A stretch of DNA of 21,052 nucleotides from JBOGVZ01 sp050692985 (GTDB lineage: Bacteria; Actinomycetota; UBA4738; CALAEC01). The stretch's first letter is position 1. Each line of letters opens with the position of its first letter. The position numbers were made by a program, and so were the translations under genes. The notes under the pieces were generated by a model. It worked only from the letters and a program-made list of their open reading frames with translations. It made no database searches and was not told the DNA's origin. The DNA lies in assembly GCA_050692985.1 (NCBI GenBank), contig JBOGVZ010000019.1, forward strand, positions 1 through 21,052, read 5' to 3'. Positions 1 through 6,552 of this stretch are shown here, piece by piece.

Positions 1-1
1 C

Positions 2-235
2 GGGGAAGTGGCGAGGGCCGGGGGACGCGCCCTTCCCGGGACCCTCACGAGAGACCTCTTTTCGCTCAGCGAGTTCTTTCGCTCGTTGCGTAGGCCGTCG
101 CTGACCTTTCCGCGACAGCCTCTCAGCGAGCGGGAATCGGCCGACCTGCTGCGTTGCTCGGTCCCGGCGCTGAAATCGTTGGTGACTCGGGGCCTGGCGG
201 CGCTCAGAACGCAGATGGAAGGAGAGGAACGGTGA
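2..235 (+). CDS. C-terminal part of a sigma-70 family (ECF-like) RNA polymerase sigma factor, cut by window edge
   Basis: The reading frame is open from the window edge and ends with TGA at 233-235. The last 40 or so residues resemble sigma region 4.2: LSERESADLL, then CSVPALKSLVTRGLAALR, the usual helix-turn-helix pattern (LSEREvAelLgcSvgtvKSlvsRgLarLR) that contacts the -35 element. The residues just before it (about 25-40 of the visible part) do not show the expected LPprqRavlvLRy region 4.1 signature, so that part is degraded, divergent, or affected by a frameshift. The stop overlaps the GTG of the next gene (GTGA at 232-235), which implies translational coupling, and sigma factors of this type are often followed by a membrane partner. 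Regions 1-3 lie outside the window. The sigma call rests on region 4.2 only. Confidence 0.5.
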   Translation, partial: GEVARAGGRALPGTLTRDLFSLSEFFRSLRRPSLTFPRQPLSERESADLLRCSVPALKSLVTRGLAALRTQMEGEER

Positions 236-888
236 TCGATCTGGAGCGACAGCTGCGGTCGACCCTCATGGACAGGGCCGATACGGTCGCCGAGCCCCCG
301 GACAGGGGCATGCCCGCACCGATCCGACGCCGTGCTCGGCGCCGCCAGGCCGCCACGCTGGGCGTGGCCGGTGTGATCGTGGCCGTCCTGGCCACCGGGG
401 GGGCGCTGACGTGGGTGCGGGTGTTCCCCGGCCCTCCGCCTGTGGTTCCCATCGAACGCCCCGACGATGGAACCGAGGAGCGGCTGCTGATCGCAAGCGG
501 GGTCGACGGGGACATCCGATGGCACGTCAGCGTGTCACGGCCGTCCGAGGAACACGTGTGGTGCGTGAACGTCGAGACGAGCGGCCCGGAGACCCGGTGG
601 GTGACCTCCGCCTGCTCTCCCAGCACCGGGGCGGGTGATATCGACCTCCTGACGGCCGGAGTGGGGAAGCCCTTCGTGTACGCGGGAACCGTCTCGGATG
701 CGGTGACCTCGATCAACTTCGACGCGGTCAGAGGTTCCCAGGGGACGGCTCGGATCGTGGAGGTTCCCGAGGCGGGCTTCCGTATCTTCTTCGTCGTCGT
801 GGGGAAGCCTGGGGTGGTGATCTTCACCGCCCGCGACGCTGATGGGGACATCGTGGCCGTACTCGGGACGGGGCCGACAAGGAACTAG
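232..888 (+). CDS. Single-pass membrane protein downstream of sigma factor, possible anti-sigma or sensor
   Basis: The protein has 218 residues. GTG at 232 is chosen because it overlaps the upstream stop by 4 nt and follows a purine-rich Shine-Dalgarno (GGAAGGAGAGG, about 218-228). The N-terminus (residues 1-40) is a short charged cytoplasmic region, beginning IDLERQLRSTL and ending in an arginine-rich stretch. It is followed by one hydrophobic segment at about 41-62 and an extracytoplasmic domain of about 150 residues with two cysteines. The order cytoplasmic tail, one helix, outer domain, encoded directly after a sigma factor, matches many actinobacterial sigma partner proteins. I do not see a zinc-binding anti-sigma motif (HxxxCxxC), so anti-sigma function is only inferred from position and topology. 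The outer domain is not recognised. Confidence 0.6.
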   Translation: MIDLERQLRSTLMDRADTVAEPPDRGMPAPIRRRARRRQAATLGVAGVIVAVLATGGALTWVRVFPGPPPVVPIERPDDGTEERLLIASGVDGDIRWHVSVSRPSEEHVWCVNVETSGPETRWVTSACSPSTGAGDIDLLTAGVGKPFVYAGTVSDAVTSINFDAVRGSQGTARIVEVPEAGFRIFFVVVGKPGVVIFTARDADGDIVAVLGTGPTRN

Positions 889-898
889 ACGGCTGGGC

Positions 899-904
899 TA
901 CCCT
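899..904 (+). promoter_or_regulatory. -10 element TACCCT of a leaderless promoter for the exchanger gene
   Basis: TACCCT lies exactly 7 nt before the GTG at 912, so transcription would begin at or beside the start codon. No Shine-Dalgarno precedes the GTG. The same geometry recurs at several other genes in the window. No convincing -35 element is seen. Confidence 0.55.
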
Positions 905-911
905 TCGCGGC

Positions 912-1844
912 GTGTTGGCCGCCGTGGGGCTGCTGGTGGTGGGGGCTGGGCTCCTGTACGTGGGGGCTGAGGCGGCCATCCGGGGCGCCACCGGATTCGC
1001 CCGGATCCTGGGGATCCCCGTCTTCGTGATGGGGGCCCTGCTGTTCGGGATCGACCTGGAAGGGCTGGGGACGGCGCTGGTGGCCGCCGGCCAGGGCCAG
1101 ACCGCGCTGGCCGCCGGGGAGATCTTCGGCACGATCCTGTTCCTGTTCAGCGCGGCGTTCGGGGTGGCCCTGCTCATCGCTCCCCGGCCGGTGCCCTCGC
1201 CGGACCCGGTGATGGTCCTGGCGCCGGCCGTGCAGCTGGTCGTCGCGGCATGGTTCCTCTCGGACCGGTTCGTGGGCCGTCTGGAGGGCGGAGTGCTCGT
1301 CCTGCTGTACGCCGGGTACGTCTGGCTGGTCGTCCGGGAGGGCACCTCCGCCCGGGCCAGGGCCCGGGAGCTGGAGCGCGAGGCCGAGGAGGCCCCCCGC
1401 TCGAGGGCGTTGCTGCTGGCGGCGGCCCTGGCCGGCCTGGGACTCCTCTACCTGGGGGCCCGCCTGCTGGTGGCCGGCGGTACCCGGATCCTGGCCGGCA
1501 CCGAGCTCTCGGCGGGGTTCGTGGGGGCCGCGGTCCTGGGCGTGCTGGCCAGCCTGGACGAGGTCCTGCTGGAGGTGATCCCCATCCGCCGCGGAACCCC
1601 CGAGCTGGCCACCGGCAACCTGTTCGGCACACTGGCGGCGTTCACCTCGGGGGTGCTGGGGCTGGCCGCGCTGGTCCACCCCCTGGACCTCGACAGCGCC
1701 TCCAGCCTGGCCTTCCTGGGCGCGGCGGTCCTGTACGCGGTGGTGGCCTCGACGTTCCTCCTGCGGGGCCGGGTCGGAAGGGTGGTGGGCGCGGTGGTGC
1801 TGGCGTTCTACGTGGGGTGGCTGGTCGTGGCCGCCTCCGTGTGA
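912..1844 (+). CDS. CaCA-family (Na+/Ca2+ exchanger-like) membrane protein with atypical alpha repeats
   Basis: This is a 310-residue, very hydrophobic protein with two related halves of about five helices each, joined by a charged linker at about 144-165 rich in Arg and Glu. Each half starts with G(L)LLYxGA (residues about 12-19 and 177-183), as in cation/Ca2+ exchangers of the YrbG/CaxA type. The second half keeps a recognisable alpha-repeat tail, RRGTPELATGNLFGT (about 227-240; family consensus is close to GNxxGSN). The ion-binding GTSxPE motif is altered in both repeats: GIDLEG at 46-51 and ASLDEV at 213-218. The fold call is good. The ion and direction of transport are unknown, and loss of canonical ligands means it may not be a calcium exchanger. 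It is probably monocistronic and faces a convergent HAD gene. Confidence 0.75.
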   Translation: MLAAVGLLVVGAGLLYVGAEAAIRGATGFARILGIPVFVMGALLFGIDLEGLGTALVAAGQGQTALAAGEIFGTILFLFSAAFGVALLIAPRPVPSPDPVMVLAPAVQLVVAAWFLSDRFVGRLEGGVLVLLYAGYVWLVVREGTSARARARELEREAEEAPRSRALLLAAALAGLGLLYLGARLLVAGGTRILAGTELSAGFVGAAVLGVLASLDEVLLEVIPIRRGTPELATGNLFGTLAAFTSGVLGLAALVHPLDLDSASSLAFLGAAVLYAVVASTFLLRGRVGRVVGAVVLAFYVGWLVVAASV

Positions 1845-1906
1845 GGGCTTCGGTTTGGTCGCCTCGCTTGGGGGGAAGGCCGCGCGCAGGGCCGGCTAGC
1901 GTAGAG

Positions 1907-1930
1907 CGGGGGGCTCTTTCGAGGCCCCGA
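1907..1930. terminator. Imperfect hairpin between convergent exchanger and HAD genes
   Basis: A G-rich arm at about 1907-1916 pairs with GAGGCCCCG at 1921-1929 around a TTTC loop, with a small internal mismatch. A short T-containing tract follows on the plus strand (ctataggtttt). It lies directly beside the HAD stop codon, so it could act on both strands. The stem is imperfect, hence only moderate confidence. Confidence 0.45.
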
Positions 1931-2593
1931 CTATAGGTTTTCCAACGCATGGGGAAGCTCGGCCAGAGTGCGCACCGCCACGTCGGCCTGAGCGAGTTGC
2001 TCGGCGGTAGGGTCGTCGGGAGCCTCGCCTCGCAGCAGCCACACCCCTCGCAGGCCGGCCGCTCGGGCCGGCACCACGTCGTTGTCCAGCCGGTCCCCGA
2101 CCATGGCACACCGTTCCGCCGGCGCCCCCGCCTGGCCCAGGGCGAACTCGAAGATCCCCGGGTCGGGCTTCTCCACGCCGACCTCGGCCGAGATGGCCCA
2201 CACGTCGAAGAACCCGTCCAGGCCGTCGCGAGCCAGCACGTCCCGGATCCACCGCTCCTGGTTGGCCAGGACCCCCAGCCGGTAGGTGCCCTTCAGCGCC
2301 TCGAGGGCATCGCGAACGTCGGGCTGGAGGTCGTCCGGCGAGTAGTGCCACAGCTCGCGGCCCCGCTCCACCACCGCCGGGATCCCCTCCTCCGGCACGA
2401 ACAGGCCAACCAGCCGCGTGGTGAACGGCCCGCGCTGCTCCCGCCGGGCCGCCTGGAACTCCGCCCAGAACTCCTCCTGCGAGGCGCCCGGGACGGCCTC
2501 GGCCACGGCCCGCCACAGGCCCTCGTAGTAGGGGCGGTCGCCGTAGATCGGCCCGCCCACGTCGAGGAACACCACGTCGAGATGCGACGACAC
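1931..2593 (-). CDS. HAD-superfamily hydrolase
   Basis: The product has 220 residues and is a cytoplasmic Rossmann-like phosphatase of the haloacid dehalogenase superfamily. Motif I is FLDVGGPIYG (nucleophile Asp11; the usual second Asp of DxD is Gly13, a variant seen in some HAD subgroups as DvGGt). Motif II is reduced to VLANQ, motif III is the Lys in EKPDPGIF, and motif IV is GDRLDNDV, which binds Mg2+. Residues about 15-90 form the helical cap of a subfamily I enzyme. The GTG start at 2593 is supported by a TAGACT -10 element 6 nt upstream. The substrate is unknown; because Asp13 is missing, phosphatase activity should not be assumed. It is the third gene after the PHP and aldehyde dehydrogenase genes, from which it may also be read through. 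Confidence 0.8.
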   Translation of the reverse strand: MSSHLDVVFLDVGGPIYGDRPYYEGLWRAVAEAVPGASQEEFWAEFQAARREQRGPFTTRLVGLFVPEEGIPAVVERGRELWHYSPDDLQPDVRDALEALKGTYRLGVLANQERWIRDVLARDGLDGFFDVWAISAEVGVEKPDPGIFEFALGQAGAPAERCAMVGDRLDNDVVPARAAGLRGVWLLRGEAPDDPTAEQLAQADVAVRTLAELPHALENL

Positions 2594-2599
2594 GGCGCG

Positions 2600-2605
2600 A
2601 GTCTA
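2600..2605 (-). promoter_or_regulatory. -10 element TAGACT inside the end of the aldehyde dehydrogenase gene, for the HAD gene
   Basis: On the minus strand TAGACT lies 6 nt before the GTG at 2593. Its first three bases are the TAG stop codon of the upstream aldehyde dehydrogenase gene (2603-2605). This gives the HAD gene a possible leaderless internal promoter. Confidence 0.45.
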
Positions 2606-4216
2606 CCGGCGGCGGGAGCGGCGGAGCACGCCGCCCACGAAGGGGGCCACCTCGCCCCACCGGGAACGCAGGGCCCGGGCCTTGCCGGCCGGGCCGGGGG
2701 TGGAGATGGCCTCGATCACCCCGGCGAACCCCCGGCGCATGGCCTGGCCGTAGGGGTACCACCACCCGTCGTAGAACCACCCGGGGTCCTCGGCCACCAG
2801 GCGCTTGTCGACCATCTCGTAGAACCCGAACTTCGAATGCGTCACCCCGGTGCCCGAGTCCTTCACCCCGCCCCACGGGGTCTGGGCCAGCCCGTGTGAG
2901 TACGTGGCGTCGTTGATCCACACCATGCCGGCCTCGAGCCGCGTGGCGATCCTCCGGGCCCGGCGCATGTCGCGGGTCCACACGCTGGCCCCCAGGCCGT
3001 AAGGCGAGTCGTTGGCCAACCGGACGGCCTCCTCCTCCCCCGCGAACTCCATCACCGGCAGGAGCGGCCCGAACGTCTCCTCGGCCATGACCTTCATCGA
3101 GTGGTCCACGCCGGTGAGCACTACGGGGGCCAGGAACTTGCCGGCCAGGCCTTCCACCTCCACCGGGCCGCCGCACTCGGCCGTGGCCCCCCTGGCCACG
3201 GCGTCTTCGAGCTGGTCCACCACCTTGGCGAACTGCACGTCGTTGTTCATGGGGCCGATCTGGGTGGCGGGATCCTTGGGGTCGCCCGGTGCGATGGCCT
3301 TGGCCCCCTCCACCAGCCGGGCGACGAAGCGCTCGCGGACGCGGCGGTCCACGTAGATCCGCTCCACCCCGGCGCACGTCTGCCCCGCGTTGCACAGCCC
3401 CGACCACAGGATGCCGGCCACCGAGCGGTCGAGGTCGGCGTCGGCGCAGACGATGGCCGGATCCTTCCCGCCGAGCTCCAGCATCACCGGCTTCCCGTGA
3501 CGGGCCGCGGCCTCCATGACCTTCCGGCCGGTGGCCACGCTGCCGGTGAAGAAGATCTTCCGGAGGGGGCCGGCCTCGCACAGGGCCGCCCCCGTTTCCC
3601 CCCGCCCATGCACGACCCGGAGGACGCCGTCGGGAAGGCCGGCCTCGGCGAACAGCGCTGCGATCCGGTCCCCGGTCAAGGGCGTCATCTCCGACGGCTT
3701 CAGGACCACGCCGTCGCCCGCGGCCAGCGCCTGGGCCACCTCGCCGAGGGGGATGATCATCGGGTAGTTCCACGGGGCGATGACGCCGACCACTCCCAGG
3801 GGCCGGTACACCAGCCAGTGGCGCTTGTGCTTGACCAGGAGCTGGGGATCGGGGATCCGCTCCGGCGACAGGTATCGCCCTCCCCACTTGGCGATCCAGT
3901 CCAGGGTGGCCACGCCGTTGGCCACCTCCACGATGCCCGACTCCACGAACGTCTTCCCGTTCTCCCGGGTGATGGCCAGGGCGACGTCCTCGCCGTCCCG
4001 CAGCAGGATCTCGGCGGCCCGGGCGATGACCCGCAGGCGCTCGGGCAGCGGCACCAGGGCCCATCCCCGCTGGATCCTGGCCACCTCCTCGGCCACCCCC
4101 TCCACCTCGGCCGGAGGAGTGACCGGCACCGTACCCAAGAGCTCGCCGGTGGCCGGGTCGAAGCTCTCCAGGACCTCGGGCGCGGTCTTCGTGCGGGCGG
4201 TGGCGGGGCGGGCCAT
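2603..4216 (-). CDS. NAD(P)+-dependent aldehyde dehydrogenase
   Basis: A 537-residue cytoplasmic enzyme that oxidises an aldehyde to a carboxylic acid. Motifs appear in the expected order: PWNYP at 148-152, KPSE at 173-176 (cofactor binding), FTGSVATGRKV at 223-233, the general base in ELGGK (Glu247), the catalytic nucleophile in GQTCAG (Cys281), EETFGP at 379-384 and a PWGGVKDSGTG segment at 447-457. All catalytic residues are present. The tail after about residue 480 (FYDGWWYPYG, then a basic C-terminus) is an extension of some 55 residues beyond the core, as in ALDH subgroups near the succinate-semialdehyde and diapolycopene-dialdehyde enzymes. The substrate cannot be read from sequence. 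ATG 4216 overlaps the stop of the PHP gene by one base (TGATG), so translation is probably coupled. Confidence 0.93.
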   Translation of the reverse strand: MARPATARTKTAPEVLESFDPATGELLGTVPVTPPAEVEGVAEEVARIQRGWALVPLPERLRVIARAAEILLRDGEDVALAITRENGKTFVESGIVEVANGVATLDWIAKWGGRYLSPERIPDPQLLVKHKRHWLVYRPLGVVGVIAPWNYPMIIPLGEVAQALAAGDGVVLKPSEMTPLTGDRIAALFAEAGLPDGVLRVVHGRGETGAALCEAGPLRKIFFTGSVATGRKVMEAAARHGKPVMLELGGKDPAIVCADADLDRSVAGILWSGLCNAGQTCAGVERIYVDRRVRERFVARLVEGAKAIAPGDPKDPATQIGPMNNDVQFAKVVDQLEDAVARGATAECGGPVEVEGLAGKFLAPVVLTGVDHSMKVMAEETFGPLLPVMEFAGEEEAVRLANDSPYGLGASVWTRDMRRARRIATRLEAGMVWINDATYSHGLAQTPWGGVKDSGTGVTHSKFGFYEMVDKRLVAEDPGWFYDGWWYPYGQAMRRGFAGVIEAISTPGPAGKARALRSRWGEVAPFVGGVLRRSRRR

Positions 4217-5052
4217 CAGGACCCCTTCTTCGCCTTCAGGCGCTCGAACTCCTCCGGGTCCGTGGTGACGAGGCCCACCCGGACGGGATCGTAACGGGTC
4301 CCGTGGCAGTCCGAAGCGCCGGTGGCCACCAGCCCGAGGGCCCCGGCCATGTCCCGGTACCTGGCCTCCATCTCGGGGGTGTGGTCGGAGTGGGCGGCCT
4401 CGATGCCGCCCAGCCCGGCCCGGGCCAGCTCCTCGATGACCTCGTCGGACACGCCCAGGCCCTCTCGCCATAGTCCCGGGTGGGCCACCACGGCCACGCC
4501 GCCGGCCCGCTTGATCAGGGCCAGGGCGTCCGCCGGATCGAGGGCGTGCTTCTCCACGTACGCCCTGCCGCCCTGCGCGATGAGGTCGGGCGTGAAGGCG
4601 TCCTCGATCGTGGGCACCACCCCCGCCTCCACCAGTGCCTGGGCCACATGGGGCCGGATGATGTTCCCCCCCTCGGCGATCTCCAGGACCCGCTCGAAGG
4701 TGACGGGGTACCCCAGCTCCCGCAGGCGAGCCACCATCCGCTGGCCTCGGGTGAACCGGTCGTCCCGGAGCCGCCGGAGCTCGGCCTGGAACTCACCGTC
4801 CTCGAGCTCCGGCCAGTAGGCCAGGACGTGGATGCCCTCCCCGTCCCTAACCGTGGAGAACTCCACGCCGGGGACGATCTCCAGACCCGTGCCTTCGGCG
4901 GCGGCGAACGCCTCGGGGAGACCCTCGGTGGAGTCGTGGTCGGTCACCGCCAGCGTGGTCACGCCCCGCTGAAGGGCCGTGGCCACCAGCTCGGCCGGCG
5001 TGAACGTCCCGTCCGAGTACGTGGTGTGGGTGTGGAGATCGATCCTGGCCAC
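4216..5052 (-). CDS. PHP-domain metal-dependent phosphoesterase (RNase AM/YciV-TrpH type)
   Basis: The 278-residue protein begins almost at once with the PHP metal motif DLHTHTTYSDGT (His7, His9), followed by TDHDS, PGVEFS, RPHVAQAL, VVAHPG, AAHSDHTPE and a C-terminal SDCHG. These supply the usual trinuclear metal ligands. Related enzymes hydrolyse 3',5'-nucleoside bisphosphates or trim 5' ends of small RNAs. Length and motif order match that group, but the substrate here is inferred. GTG 5052 is preferred over upstream in-frame starts because it places the metal motif at the N-terminus as in relatives; a weak CACCAT lies 8 nt upstream. It is the first gene of a PHP, aldehyde dehydrogenase, HAD transcription unit and is divergent from the acyltransferase gene. 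Confidence 0.88.
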   Translation of the reverse strand: MARIDLHTHTTYSDGTFTPAELVATALQRGVTTLAVTDHDSTEGLPEAFAAAEGTGLEIVPGVEFSTVRDGEGIHVLAYWPELEDGEFQAELRRLRDDRFTRGQRMVARLRELGYPVTFERVLEIAEGGNIIRPHVAQALVEAGVVPTIEDAFTPDLIAQGGRAYVEKHALDPADALALIKRAGGVAVVAHPGLWREGLGVSDEVIEELARAGLGGIEAAHSDHTPEMEARYRDMAGALGLVATGASDCHGTRYDPVRVGLVTTDPEEFERLKAKKGS

Positions 5053-5122
5053 GGCCGCCCATGGTGGCACAACGGGGGACGGGGTGACTCCCGGCATGGC
5101 CACCCACGGGGACCGCACGGCG

Positions 5123-5128
5123 TAGCAT
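5123..5128 (+). promoter_or_regulatory. -10 element TAGCAT, leaderless promoter for the acyltransferase gene
   Basis: TAGCAT is exactly 7 nt before TTG 5136, with no Shine-Dalgarno in between. The same hexamer and spacing occur upstream of the debranching-enzyme gene on the minus strand (13651-13656). Confidence 0.55.
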
Positions 5129-5135
5129 CGGGGCC

Positions 5136-6344
5136 TTGGCCACCCTCGACGAGATGGCGGCCCGGACGCCGGCCTCCCGGGACCGCTACATGGACTTCCT
5201 CAGGGCCTTCAGCATCCTGGTGGTGGTCATCGGCCACTGGCTGATCGGGGTGATCTACTGGCGGGAAGGCGTGATCGGGACCCGCAGCGCCATCGGCCTG
5301 ACGCCGTGGATCTGGGTCATGACCTGGTTCCTTCAGGTCATGCCGCTGTTCTTCTTCGTGGGCGGGTTCTCGAACCTGGTGACCTACCGTTCGTTCCGCA
5401 GGCGCGGGGCCACCACGGCCGAGTTCCTCCGGACCCGGCTGGCCCGCCTCATGGTCCCCAGCCTGGTGTTCCTAGCGGTGTGGACGGTGATCCAGGCGGT
5501 GCTCCATGTGGGCGACGTGGGCAGCCCCACCACCCCCTACCTGCGAGGGATGCGGCCACCGGGGGCCACCGTCCCGTTCGGGCCGCTGTGGTTCCTGGCC
5601 GTGTACGCCGGGGTGCTCGTGCTGAGCCCGCTGCTGATCCGGCTCCACGAGCGGTTCGGGTTGGCGGTGCCCGTCGTGATGACGGTGGGGATCGTGGCCG
5701 CGGACGCGGTGGGTTTCGCTGGAGGCATCTCCGAGGCCCGGTGGGCCAACGTGGCGTTCGTGTTCCTGCTCCCCCACCAGCTCGGCTTCTTCTACGCGGA
5801 CGGGCGGCTCACCGCGCTGCCCCGCCGGGCCCTGGCGGCGATGGCCCTGGCCGGGCTGGCCGTGCTGCTGCTGGCCACGAACCCGGTGTTCGGCGAGGCC
5901 GGCCAGCGGTGGTTCCCGGGGATCGGGCACTACCCCCGCAGCCTCCTCGGCACCGACGTCGAGCGGATCAGCAATGCCTACCCCCCGACGGTCCCGTTCG
6001 GGGCCATGGCCTACTGGTCGATCGGCCTGGCCCTGCTCCTGCGAGGCCCCCTGACCCGGTGGCTCCAGCGCGACCGCCCGTGGAAGGGCGTGATCCTGGT
6101 CAACAGCATCATCATGACGCTGTTCCTGTGGCACATGACCGCGTTCCTGCTGGCGATCCTGGTGCTGTGGCCGCTGGGGCTGGGCCGGCAGGGCTCCCCC
6201 ACGCTGGGGTGGTGGCTGGAGCGCCCCCTGTGGGTGGCCGTCGCCGGCGCGTTCCTGGTGGCCCTGGTGGCCGTGTTCGGGCGGTTCGAGACCGGCCGGG
6301 CCCGCCGCTCCCTGGAAGCGTCGCCGATCCCGGCAGCAAGCTGA
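5136..6344 (+). CDS. Acyltransferase family 3 integral membrane protein
   Basis: A 402-residue protein with about ten hydrophobic segments. The N-terminal motif RDRYMDFLRAFSILVVVIGHW (about residues 14-34) is the classic start of acyltransferase-3 proteins, including the catalytic His in the first helix. A conserved RxxRLMVPSL segment follows at about residues 100-110, and PLWFLAVYAGVLVLSPLL at about 149-166. Family members O-acylate sugars, lipids or peptidoglycan at the cytoplasmic membrane; the acceptor here is unknown. TTG 5136 is chosen because a -10 element lies exactly 7 nt upstream. ATG 5154 is an alternative six codons in. The gene stands alone on its strand and is convergent with aceE. 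Confidence 0.85.
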   Translation: MATLDEMAARTPASRDRYMDFLRAFSILVVVIGHWLIGVIYWREGVIGTRSAIGLTPWIWVMTWFLQVMPLFFFVGGFSNLVTYRSFRRRGATTAEFLRTRLARLMVPSLVFLAVWTVIQAVLHVGDVGSPTTPYLRGMRPPGATVPFGPLWFLAVYAGVLVLSPLLIRLHERFGLAVPVVMTVGIVAADAVGFAGGISEARWANVAFVFLLPHQLGFFYADGRLTALPRRALAAMALAGLAVLLLATNPVFGEAGQRWFPGIGHYPRSLLGTDVERISNAYPPTVPFGAMAYWSIGLALLLRGPLTRWLQRDRPWKGVILVNSIIMTLFLWHMTAFLLAILVLWPLGLGRQGSPTLGWWLERPLWVAVAGAFLVALVAVFGRFETGRARRSLEASPIPAAS

Positions 6345-6376
6345 CGCTCGGTGCCAAATGGGGGCGGTACAGCCTA

Positions 6377-6464
6377 CCTCGGAAGAATATATCGAATACG
6401 TTATCGTGCTCCCCCCGCCTGCCTTCCCCGGACCTGATAACAAAGTCGCTATAAATTTCCGAGG
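6377..6464. repeat. 88-bp AT-rich imperfect inverted-repeat element
   Basis: CCTCGGAA (6377-6384) matches TTCCGAGG (6457-6464) as a perfect inverted repeat. GTTATC (6400-6405) matches GATAAC (6436-6441). The two 15-nt spacers between them are equal in length and partly complementary, so the arms are 29 nt each with about 22 matches. The 30-nt centre (6406-6435) is C-rich, including a run of six C. The arms are clearly more AT-rich than the surrounding DNA. The element lies between the convergent acyltransferase and aceE genes. It could be a small non-autonomous mobile element, a large bidirectional terminator or a structured RNA. No target-site duplication is evident. Confidence 0.6.
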
Positions 6465-6547
6465 GTAACTGCCACGTACGCGGTAAAGGCGACGGCGATC
6501 ACGCTCAACACCCAGGCGGCCCGCCTGAACGAGGCCGGGCTCCTCAC
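6449..6547 (-). CDS. Possible 32-residue membrane peptide downstream of aceE
   Basis: A GTG six bases after the aceE stop opens a 32-codon frame: a basic N-terminus (RSPASFRR) followed by one hydrophobic stretch (AAWVLSVIAVAFTAYVAVTL), the shape of a small single-pass membrane protein. Its last codons and TAG stop lie inside the right arm of the 88-bp inverted repeat. No clear Shine-Dalgarno is visible, and GC-rich DNA often yields hydrophobic frames by chance, so this is a weak call. I know of no family. Confidence 0.25.
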   Translation of the reverse strand: MRSPASFRRAAWVLSVIAVAFTAYVAVTLGNL

Positions 6548-6552
6548 GGGGC

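Noticed and set aside
1897..1902. TAGCGT on the plus strand resembling the leaderless -10 motif
   Set aside because: There is no start codon at 6-8 nt and no plus-strand gene follows; the next gene is on the minus strand.
1896..4064. 722-codon minus-strand frame overlapping the HAD and aldehyde dehydrogenase genes in another frame
   Set aside because: The product is Gly/Arg/Pro-rich and the real genes in this stretch have intact catalytic motifs and plausible starts.
6406..6435. C-rich loop with six consecutive C, considered as a 6C RNA
   Set aside because: The actinobacterial 6C RNA needs two hairpins with C-runs in their loops; only one C-run is present and the flanking stems differ.
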